A DNA stretch of 64,000 bases from Bryopsis sp. KO-2023 (Eukaryota; Chlorophyta; Ulvophyceae; Bryopsidales; Bryopsidaceae), in NCBI GenBank assembly GCA_030272585.1, contig BSYQ01000002.1:6014001-6078000 (forward strand), given 5' to 3'. The first letter of the stretch is position 1, and every line of letters begins with the position of its first letter. The notes under the pieces are model-generated. The model had not been told where the DNA came from. It was given only the letters and a program-made list of their open reading frames with translations, and made no database searches. The position numbers and the translations under genes are program-made. Below are positions 22,691 to 32,700 of the stretch, one piece after another.

Positions 22691-24327
22691 CCAGGGTTTT
22701 TTTTAGTGGCGTTTAGCCGCCAATGTGGCGGAAAAAAACAAAATTGGGCCAAATGTGGCGGCATATTTTAAAAGAAACAGCGTGCAATACGCCACTATTT
22801 CAGACAATTGGTGAAGCCAATACGCCACTCAGTGGCCGTCGAAAAACACAAGAAATCGCTGAAATCGCCATTGTGGCCGGTAAAATATATCAGAAATAAA
22901 GTCGAATCGCCAGATAGTTCAAAGGTGTTCGATTCCACGTGCAATCGAACAATTGAACTCCCTGTTGTGCAGACTGGAAATCCACCACAAGTCTATAACG
23001 CCATTGTTTCCATTCTCCTCTCTACCACGACTTCAACCCCTGCACCGCGTCTCTATAATATATTCGTCAGGAATACATGAGTGAGGACAGTTTTTCGGGA
23101 AGAATTTGGAGGAGTTTCGTAGCGGTTGGAGAGACGGACAGTCCACTGGACCTTTGCGATGAAGGCGTCAGCTATCTTACCTTCAACTGTGGGAGTGGTA
23201 TGAAGCACTACCTTATGACCACGAAGAAAAATGAAAATGGGAGAGGACACAGGACCGAAATCGTAACAGAGGACATGTGGTTCGACATTCTTGAACGAAC
23301 TAAGGTGAAAGTGAAGGAAGCTTCAGACCTTGTGATTTTGGATTTCGAAACCCGATTTCCTCCTAGAGAATTGTTCTCTGCATTCTCTATTTTACAACCA
23401 TTTTTCTGGGCCCAAGACCCTGGGAGGGAACTGATAGAACGGTTTTTGAACACAATAAAAAAACATTTTTGTCGAGAAATCGCTCAGGGAGATACCACGG
23501 TTCTTCTCCTTCTTGATGAAGAAAAGTTGAACACACAGTTTGACCTTTTTCAAGTGACGATGAAAGCTTCGTCTTCGCATACATCAATGGAGTATTGCTG
23601 GAAGCATCTGATGGAGAGTCCAGGTGTTCTTCGATTATGCTCGGAATTCGTGAAGCTCGCACAGATTGTGCTTATTTTACCGATGACGAGCGTCGGTAAT
23701 GAGAGAAGATTCTCGCAAATGAACTTGACAAAAACAGTTGTTCGTAACCGGCTGCAAGAAGATCATTTAAACGGTTACATCAGAGTGAAGAATTGTCGGT
23801 TTGATATCAGTTCATTTCCCTACAAGGAAACTCTTCAAATTTAGGGAACGACCAAGGATAGAAGGAATGTTCTTTCAAAGGGAAGTAGTAAATGATGTTT
23901 GTTTGTTTGTTTGAAGTGGTGTTTTTCGTGATTAAATTTGGGTCTTCTTGGGTTTCTATTGTTTTTAATGAATGAAAAAAGTAATATCGGTCGCGTGAAG
24001 GGTATTTGTGGAATTGTGGAAGGAGAAGAGATTGTCGATTGTCTTGTGTTTGTAAGGACATTGTTCTCATGAATTGCCAACAATTCAGGGGATTTTTAAG
24101 ATGGAATATTTTGGGCACACATGTCTAAAATTGTTTCTTTTAGACTTAACAGAATAATATTGCATAAAAAGTAAGAAAAAGCCAGGAGATTGAGCAAAAC
24201 GCCACATTGGCTTGAAAAAAAAAATCAAAAAGCTCACTCAACGCCACAGCGTGGCGGAAAAAAAAATAGGAAAGAGGAAAAAAAAGCCAAGTGGCTTGAA
24301 GCTTTGAGTCCTTAGGAAAAACCCTGG
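22691..24327 (+). mobile_element. hAT DNA transposon remnant, 1.6 kb
   Basis: Short inverted ends, CCAGGGTTTTT at 22691 and AAAAACCCTGG ending at 24327, enclose a C-terminal hAT transposase frame. Sub-terminal regions on both sides are dense in GTGGCG/CGCCAC (22710-22840 and 24200-24300), typical of hAT transposase-binding repeats. No convincing 8-bp target duplication remains, so the copy is old or the borders are slightly off. Confidence 0.65.
23077..23844 (+). CDS. hAT transposase, C-terminal part only
   Basis: A 255-codon frame covering only the C-terminal end of a hAT transposase, shorter than the usual 600-800 residues. FETRFPPRELFSAFSILQP resembles the region before the dimerisation domain in ZNF862-like hATs. 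The hAT dimerisation motif is clear: VLILPMTSVGNERRFSQMN followed by TVVRNRLQEDHLNGYIRVK. The BED zinc finger and the N-terminal catalytic aspartates are absent. It cannot be an autonomous transposase on its own. Upstream sequence has no matching frame. Confidence 0.8.
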   Translation: MSEDSFSGRIWRSFVAVGETDSPLDLCDEGVSYLTFNCGSGMKHYLMTTKKNENGRGHRTEIVTEDMWFDILERTKVKVKEASDLVILDFETRFPPRELFSAFSILQPFFWAQDPGRELIERFLNTIKKHFCREIAQGDTTVLLLLDEEKLNTQFDLFQVTMKASSSHTSMEYCWKHLMESPGVLRLCSEFVKLAQIVLILPMTSVGNERRFSQMNLTKTVVRNRLQEDHLNGYIRVKNCRFDISSFPYKETLQI

Positions 24328-25102
24328 TCGCGAATATGAATGGAGCGCGCGTATTGGACGAAACAGAGGGGCATTTAGAGACGAAAATATTCCTGTGTCC
24401 CATGGTTGGTCGTCACGTGAACGTCCAGGTCTGGAACACCAAACAATCGACGGTCTGCGAGATTATGGTGTACGCCTGGGGTGCGGGACGCAATCGTTCG
24501 GGAAGTGAAGCATAAAACAGAATAGAAAACAACAAGAGGTAAAGAAAGAAGGTGCATTGTTGACGGCTGGGATTGTTTAACCACCAGATATTGAGATTTG
24601 TAATGATGTTCCGAATTCTGTGGTGCGGAAGAGCCCATATCAAAAGGAGAGGGTGTGGGGAAAATCCAGCTCCCAGGGGGCCAACATTGAACACAGCACC
24701 AACCGACCAGAAATATTACAAGACATGCCAAGCCGAAGGTTTTACAACCCTAAGGTTTTTTTCCTGTTTTTTTGTCCTTCTTCCAGCATCATGGAGGCTG
24801 ATGGCTCTTTTTTGCAGCGGGCTTTAAAAACTGATTGATTGCACAAGGGTTATCAATCTGAAAACAAGTGCCAACATTTTGAGTTTTATAAAATCGTCTG
24901 ACTATGTCGCTGGAAGCAAACAAACAACAGCTCGCTGGCTTTCCGTTTTTTCGTCTCATATTGTATTTTCGAATTGCATGTAGTTTTTATCACACCAATA
25001 ATTCACTGCCTCTTGATAGTTTTCCCGGCCTCCCCCCACTTTTTTGTCAAACCCATGTTTCCATCGACTAGAAAAAAAAAACAAGGGGGGATCGAAAGAA
25101 TG

Positions 25103-26124
25103 TTACTCTTGCTCGGACTTGAGTTGCGTTTCCTCCTCCTCCACCCATTCAAGAGCAGAGCTTCTGAAAAGAACGCCCAGCCCTTCCTTTTCGAAAAAAC
25201 CGTTGTCGTCACTCTTCCCCTCGTCAGTTTTCGCTACCACTCGCTTGCAATGATCCGCAGAGGGTGTTTTGGAGAGTGGCTCCGACAAAGTGCACTGTGG
25301 TCCATCAGCGCCAGGGTTAGCCATTGCTCTCAACATTTCGATATCGTTCCACGCGCCTTGGGAGACGATGCTCCCCTGTCGTTACAGTTGGAAGTGGGGA
25401 ATTTTTGTGATCCCCATCTCCCCACACAATCGCCTGAGGTCTTTTCCGCTGACGTCCACCACCAGGAACTTGACGTCTGGGTTTTGGCGGGCGACTTGCG
25501 TCAGTTTCGGCGACAATCTCTGGCAGGATTGACACGAAGGCGACTTGAGATACACCAATGTTGTGGTGCCCTCCCGCGATGCGCTCGACAAGCGCCTTTC
25601 GAGTTCCGACGCACTGTCAATGTCGATGATATTACCAGCTCCAACCACCGATCTGAAACAACGAAGCAAGGAGACAAACACACAAAGCAGTTTATCGCTG
25701 TTGAAAGTTTTTCATTGTTCGAGCAAACGCCAACTAGACAAAAAAGTGGAAGCCGCTTTCCCTCGCCTGCACGTGACAGCCGCCGCCAGCTCACGAAGCT
25801 CCTTCGTCCTCTGTTTCTGCCTGTTAACAGCAACATCACTCGTGTTAGAAGAGCTCCACACTCACTCAAGAGCAATTTCACTCAAGAGCTCCACAGCCTT
25901 TCATGGTTTTCGATACAGAACAAAACAGACCTCGCTTCGGCTTCTTTTCTTCTTCGAAGGGCGTCGGGGTGGGGACATAAGTGCTCACTCCCGGTTGAGC
26001 CCACTCGAATGACGCGTGCTGAGCGCTTTAAGATCCTCAACGATACTGGAGTGCATCTCTGTAGTGGCGCAGGGTGGCGAGCAGTCATCAGCCCGCTCGT
26101 CGAAATTTTTTGAAGGCTTTCCAT
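25103..26124 (-). pseudogene. Thioredoxin-fold gene, copy 2, probably decayed
   Basis: Paralogue of the gene at 16068-17106. Exon 1 is 26124-25931 (MESLQ ... PHPDALRRRKEAEAR), exon 2 starts near 25825 (RQKQRTKELRELAAAV), exon 3 runs from 25652. The redox centre is intact (SPSCQSC), followed by VKFLVVDV and KIPHFQL. At 25384-25382 the tyrosine codon of copy 1 is a TAA stop, directly after the cis-Pro loop; reading continues normally beyond it (MLRAMANPGADG ...). The exon 2 donor of copy 1 is also not clearly preserved. Either a pseudogene, or a shortened protein lacking the last helix. Confidence 0.6.
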
Positions 26125-26278
26125 GTTCCGGTACTCCATAGATAGTTTCAGAGCTAAAAAGCCTGCAGAAAAAAAGTTCGTCCCCGTTTAAATGAGACGA
26201 AGACCTGTATTGCTCCGTCCCGCTTGGCGCTCTAACCACAAACTGCATCGGTACTGCGTTTGATATATTCCTCGCCAC

Positions 26279-27018
26279 TAGGGATGGGAAAATTACGCCA
26301 AAAAAATTTGGCGTACGTAATTGCGTAACGCGTAACGTAATACGCGTAAGGGCGTAATTGTTCACGTAACAAGCTTGTTAAGCTTGCCTTAAGGCATGAT
26401 GAGGTGCAAACTTCGCGTAATGGGTATAAAAAACGGCGTAATGTACCCTTCCCCTGAGTGGTCTCCGACTTTTTATACGGAAAGGATAGCCGGGATGCAT
26501 ATTTGCATAGATTGATAGGTGAAAGGGGCGATACTACACAGTATTTTGAACAGTGAATGTTTCAAATTCGCTTTTTTAAATGATTAGCAGGGCGACTTGT
26601 CAGCACTGTGCCCACGCTTAGTCGCCCACTATCGTTCTTTTCGCAACATGAAATGCATGTTGCATAAGTCGTCACCCTGTGTCCGACTGCATCCCGCAGT
26701 CCGACATACAAGCGTCTATCACAGGGAAAAAAGGGGCGGCCGTGATTAGGGTCGAGCTTCAGCCAGTTTCAGGGATTTACCTGCCCTCTCCAAACTTTCT
26801 TTGCTAAAAGAGTGGCTTTTACCTTGTTGATGCGATGCTGGAGCGAAAAATGGACCCAACACCCTTACGCCTGATAGGCTGGGAGCTCCCGTAATTACGC
26901 GTAAATTTTACGCGGGAAGCGTAACCTCGTAAGGTTACGCTACCCCTAGCGTAATTTCGCGTAATTACGCGTAATTTTACGCGTAAATTTTTGCGTAAGG
27001 CGTAATGTCCCATCCCTA
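26279..27018. mobile_element. hAT-type MITE, 740 bp, rich in ACGCGTAA
   Basis: Terminal inverted repeats TAGGGATGGGA / TCCCATCCCTA, flanked by the direct 8-mer CTCGCCAC at 26271-26278 and 27019-27026. Both sub-terminal regions are packed with GCGTAA / TTACGC motifs. No coding capacity. Removing it restores continuity between the flanks relative to copy 1, so it inserted after the segmental duplication. Confidence 0.88.
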
Positions 27019-27059
27019 CTCGCCACCCTCTCTTGGGCCCTCAAAGAAAACTCGACCAC

Positions 27060-27960
27060 CACCACGGGTATAAGAAAAGCGACCTCTTCTGCGTTTGTGG
27101 GCTGATATCACACTTCGTTCAACGCGGCGAGCATCAGTCTGGGTGTCGCGAGCACTCAGGTAGCGGGCGCTGTATTTTTTTGGGGGAGTTTTTCTGGGTG
27201 TATGGGTTCACGACATTTGCACCTGAAGGGGTGAGGTGGAGAAAGCCCAGCACTTGAGTTGAGTGAGGTCGGCGCACAGGTCTAAAGATTTCCAAGGCTA
27301 AGCTCTCCCACGTTCGGCCCTTTAGTGATTCTAATTGCTATGTTTTTCTTGAAAAGTGTGAGTGGATTGTTTTTTGTTGTTGCAGGGGATAAGACACCAC
27401 CAGGGACGTGAAAAGTCGGCGAAAAAGAGAAAGAAAAGGGAGAACCTGAGCATGTAATTTTTGCTGCTACATTTCAGGTCGATTATCTCTTCTAATACAT
27501 ACTTTGCTTCTTTCTTGGGAGCCCTAACACTATGAGATGGGCATCTGGATGCATCTTTGCTGAAAACTTGTAAGCTGTGAGTTTGGTTGCGTTTTTGTCG
27601 GGCGGAGTTTATGGGATTCTTTGCATGTGTTTACTACACCATTTCTGAGGTTTTGTTTTCTTGTTGTTAAAACATTCGTTGTGGTCGAGATGAATTAACT
27701 CGCGCTGCGTTTTTCCACAGACCCCGAGCTCGTTAGTTCGACTGTCGAAAGAAGTCTGCCTGGGCTTCAATAACTGATTGATCGATCGACTGCGGGGAGT
27801 TTTAAATGGGTTCGGAGTGGAACTAAAAGAGTGATGTCTGGAAAAACAGGTAAAAGAGTCGAGAGCGTTGCAATCGGTTTTTTGGTCGACTTTCAGGTTT
27901 TTTGGCGCACATCCCCGCAGCCACCCGCGATTGCTGGAGTTTGTTTGAGAGAAGGGATAG
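27060..27960 (-). other. Conserved coding-like segments upstream of thioredoxin copy 2
   Basis: Counterpart of 17295-17920. SARYLSARDTQTDARR near 27150 and NSSNRGWLRG near 27920 match copy 1 at protein level. Exon borders are not resolved. Confidence 0.25.
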
Positions 27961-28060
27961 GGCGCAGCACTTGAACTCGACACCTGTTGGAAAAAAACGA
28001 AGCCTGTTTTTCCTAACACTCCTAACCGCCACCGGTGTGGAAAATCGCGCCCTGGCGGCG

Positions 28061-29564
28061 TGATTGGAATGATTGGGGTTAAATTCAAAACGCTGAAAAA
28101 AGGTCCCTTACGTAACCTGAGTATAATCGGAGGCCAAAAACTGGGGTTCACTCATTCTTCGCTTTTTTTTTTTGCACAGCGGGGAGAGGAAGGGGGAAAG
28201 GTCGCGTGGGTGAAAAGGAAGGGGGTCCCTCCCCCCCCTTTCCAACAAACGCGGGGAAGGAAGCGCCAAGCGAAAAAAAGCTGCGACAGGTGTGGGGTTT
28301 GCGCTCGGGAAATGACTGACGGGCAAAAAAAAAGGGAATTTCAAACCCCCTTTCGAAAACTCTTTGCTCTTTTCTTTTTTTCTCTTCGTTTTTGTCGCCA
28401 TAACTTTTTTTTCTCTTGCTGGGGTTTCGCTACGCACGTCACGAATGAAAAAAAAAAGAATGTCGCTGCGCAGGTCGTCAAAACGGAATTTCAGCGAAGA
28501 AAGTCTCAATTTCCCCCCCGCTGAGCAGGTCTACCGAAAAACTATTTCGTGCAAGAGCAAGGTATTCTAAAAAGGATATTTTTTTTTCTTCCAGACCCTC
28601 TCCAAAAAAAAAAAAGAATTCTTTCACCTTTTTTTACTTTTTTCTTTTATTATCTATTTTTGGCTGATGGGAAAACCTGTCCTTTGTTGTAAGAGGAAAA
28701 AAAACAAACAGAAGAGGTGCTGAAGTTTTTGTCTTTTTTTTTCTTTTTCAATGCACTTTCTTGCAACTACCTTCAAGATTTCAAAACCAAAAAAATGGGC
28801 TGTGGTTTCTTTTTGATTTCTCAGATTTTTCTCACATAAAATTATAATTATCAATTAAAAAGGAATAAAAAGATAAAGCATCACCAGTCTTAGAATTTCT
28901 GGGTTTTCTTTCCCGTGAAATCAATGCAATCTCTCTTCATCTTTATTCAGCACTCTCATTGGGGCTCGACTATCTTGGGAAAAAAAATAAATTAAAGTTA
29001 TTGATAGATGCCCCAAAAGAAAAACTAGTTCTTGCATCATGTCAATTTCTTTCTTTTTTTCTCCCAAATAAGCCTCGTTACTTCTTTTTCATTTTTTTTT
29101 TTTTAAGGATAACATTCAGTGTTTTGTTGGAGCCGACACTCCAACCGAAAAAAAAATCAGCTAAGGTGGCTGGCCTGATGCTTTTCTGAGCGAAACTTTT
29201 TTGGATGGTTGGAGTGGTCTCCTCAGAGAAGACGTAACCAAAAAGGTAAATAACAAAAAAGGTAAAATTAACAACTCTTATTGGTAGAAGATCCACATCC
29301 CAAAGCAAGAACCCAAAATATATGTAAAGTTGAGGTCGCTTAATAATCCACTCTTAGGACCAACACTTTTTAGACTTTTTAACCGAATGTCTTACAAACA
29401 GAAGTATGGCACACGGAACCAAAACTCTTAACTATGTATTGTACCACGCAAATCTTTTGTGTTACTTTCGTACTTGGACCAAATCCCGAAAATAAAGTGG
29501 GTGGGAAAAATATAACCGATTGACCCACCTCAGCATGAGAACAACCAAAAATCGCTGAAAACCC
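28061..29564. other. Low-complexity purine/pyrimidine-rich stretch, no gene
   Basis: Many A and T homopolymers and long AG/CT tracts. Open frames here are composition artefacts. Confidence 0.5.
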
Positions 29565-29732
29565 AATTATCTGCAAATTCCTTTTAGAACTGTTTTCTTG
29601 CCAACCCCCTACTCTGGCTCCTTTTGAGCCTACCGAAATCTCTTAATTTTCAGCAATATTACGGTAGGCTCAGAAGCAACCAGAGTAGGGGGTTGGAAGG
29701 AAAGAATATCTAAAAGAAATTTGCAGATAATT
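29565..29732. repeat. 168-bp fold-back repeat
   Basis: Arms of about 70 bp: AATTATCTGCAAATT at the left is repeated inverted at the right end. The inner part CCAACCCCCTACTCTGG (29601) pairs with CCAGAGTAGGGGGTTGG (ending 29696). The loop is about 26 nt. Probably a fold-back MITE. Confidence 0.8.
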
Positions 29733-32700
29733 ATATTGCACAGTGAGAGGATGTCTTGAGCATAGCATATTGAAGTTAAATCCTAATGTATGGGTCCCAA
29801 GAGACTAGAGTCTCGAGTCTGATCGGCATTTTCAAGCAGAAAATCTTTGCAAACCTTGGAAAAACTGGGTAATATCGATAGTCATGGCTATAGGATACCC
29901 TATTATGGTTAAGACTTCATGATCCCACGGTGATTATGCGTGTCCTAGAAAAAGGGCTTCAAAGGCAATCCCTCGCATTCACAATTTGAGGTCGAGTGTT
30001 GGACCAATCTTTCTTCGTTGAAGGTTCAATACCATAGTACATATTCGTCCGAAAATATTAATGTATATGTTGCTAGAAAAGTGAGCGTCGTCGCCCATAG
30101 ACCAAACCGCAATATAAGGGCAAAAAAACACTCTGAGCAAAGATCCTATGAATATATGCAATCGGAGCATCCAACAAGTCCCTCATGGGGATCGAACAAG
30201 ATTCTATGATCCTCCGGAGGAAACATTTCGAAAGCACCCTTAGTAGAATCCTTGTATTCATCTTCCTATCGTGGTATTGAGGATCTTTTTTGGGGTTTCA
30301 AGCTAGTCTGTGGGACCACCCCTTCTAGGGAAGATATTTTTTCAAGAATAGTGTAGCCTTCGCAACGTCATCATACAAGCACATTCCCAGACGAGAGTTT
30401 ATGTTCTAAGACCCGAACCTAAGACCTGGTGAACCCCTGCGTTGTCCGCACACTAAAAACGAGCTGAGAAATTCTCGAAGACATTCTCTTCTTCGTGTTG
30501 TGGCATGAGGGCACACATAAGTAATACTTTGATGTGTTATAACAACATCAAGAGGTCTTTGATGTAATCTAGCAAATATCTGTTACATCTACCTTTATCA
30601 CTACTAATAGTCTTTGGGTGATAGTTCCCTCTGGTGGCATCCAGCATTGCAAAAGTTTATGGAATATTTATACCTTAATAGCCTTCTTTTATTCTCCTCA
30701 AATCGCCGTTTCATAATAAGTGGAAAGAGTTATTCTTACTTGTATGTCGAAGAGGATTCTTTCATAAATCGACTCGGGCTATTTTCATGCCCCTAGAGTA
30801 CAACATTTTCATCCTAAAATATTACCACACACTCTACCACGAGAATTATCGGAGAGTTTGTCTTTCTTTAAGGCGCTTGGATAACCGTACTTTCCAACCT
30901 CCCCGAATTTTGTTGGACAAGTTGCTATCACAATCAACTTACCGATGCAAAAATGTGACTCTCGCCAATCCAAGGCTCCAAGATTTATAGGGCAGTTAGG
31001 GTAAGCAAAGGTTGCCTAACAATTCTTATCCATCAGAAGAGGCATCTGAGGGCGAGTACCACCAGAAAATCGTGGATCAGGTTCTTTGCTGGTTTGTCTT
31101 CGGTTGATGTCTCGTCTTTGGTTGCCTCCTTTTTCTCTTGCACATCTCGTCAGTATTCGCAAACAAAGTCAAAACAGATCGGATAACCCACCACAGAATG
31201 GTGGTGATTAAGGATTACTCATATGCCTTGTCCTTTCCGCCAAATCTCATGTTTTGTCTCGTTAGGTAGGAAAGACTTTTCTATGTATACTATGATGAGG
31301 ATCAAAACTGCATCTTCAATGCCTACTTTTTGTCCAAACAAATTCATTGTTCTTGTCTTTTCATTTGCGTCAAGTAGTCCAATGCTTTGGTTGTCGTGGC
31401 TATTGTTGGTGTAATCATTGTTTCTATAACGAAGAAGCTTACGTATCGAAGTTTCCCTCCCAGATTAGTGAGTCCAAACATTACGATCGTTTTTCTTCAC
31501 ATCATCTTTAAGTAAAAAATATCTTTTTTGTTGGCCCCGAGATCTTTCGTTGAATGTCAATGTACTCTCTTAATACAACACCTTCTTATCAAAAAGTAAT
31601 TTAAGGACTCTTAAGTACTTTCGACTTTTATATGCGCTTCTCTAATCCGATGCAAAAAAAAAGCGTTTTCTAAAAAGATGTTTAAGATCATTGAACTAAG
31701 TATCGAAATAATATTAAGGTCGAAAACCGAATTGTGAATTATGGGTAGTAGGAAAACTTAGTTTGAACGATAGCAACAAATTGATTCATGACATAGTGAA
31801 CTTCTCGAGATCCTTATATATTTCATGATGGCAAAAATACTATCGGGTTCAGTGAAGAACACAAAGGTACCAAATAATGTATCGACGTTAGGACTTAGGA
31901 TCCGAGCTTGTCTTTCAGACACAAAAGACTAAAGTCATCTGTGGAGGTACCATGAGCAATTCAACGATTTCAACAGCAACATTAAGTGTGGACCCCAAAC
32001 TAGATCGAAGCACTTTCAGATCAAAAAATAAACCAAGGGTATCTGAACCCTTTGCAAATTCATTGTGAATGACATTGAGCATCAAATGTGGTAGTTTGTC
32101 GTATATTCAAACCTATTTGGGGTTTCAAATCTATTCGATGTTCTTTCAATGATAAAGTGATTTCTTTATAAATTTTTTCGCAAGCCTACTTCGTTATATC
32201 ACTTTACACTAAATCTCGCACTAGCATAGATGGTTATCATATTGCCTACATTTTTTTGCTGAGCGATGTTTGGAAGGTTCCACTTTGCTAGAAATAACTG
32301 GCATCGCAATCACAAAATAATGAAAAGCAAACAATGATGACGGGTTCTACTTGATGACGGGTTCTACTTGATGGGAAAAGGTAGATGAGGTGCTAGGAAA
32401 ACATCTTTGCTAGAGATGGATCAAGATAGCTGTCAAGCGGGAATGGCAGAGATTGGTATGCGGGGTCATCGATGATGAAGTTCGCAATCTAGTGCAGCCC
32501 TAAACAAGATTATCAGAAAAGTGTAGAGTAAGGTATATTCATTCCTCCACGTACTCCTTCTCGAGTATGTGTCGTTATATGTTCTACCGCACTTCGACTG
32601 AAGTACGAAATGAGCTCTTCTTTGGAACCTCGTAAAGAAACAAACAAACTCGACAAACAAACTGATCACCAGAGACTCGATAGCCCAAATCGAGAAAGGT

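Larger units (their letters stand above)
24775..28060. repeat. Segmental duplication, copy 2
   Basis: Matches copy 1 (15785-18055) from about 24831 through 28060, in the same order and orientation, interrupted by a 740-bp MITE at 26279-27018. The first 55 bases (CCAGCATCATGGAG ...) instead match the far end of copy 1 near 17708, as expected if the two segments were once adjacent units of a tandem array. Confidence 0.7.

Noticed and set aside
22691-24335. 8-bp target duplication around the hAT remnant
   Set aside because: Flanks GTGGAAAC and GTCGCGAA match at only about half of the positions, so no duplication is claimed.
27823-28509. Minus-strand frames at 27609-28151 and 28108-28509 as separate genes
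   Set aside because: The first is mostly explained by the duplicated segment. The second runs through homopolymer-rich DNA with no motif.
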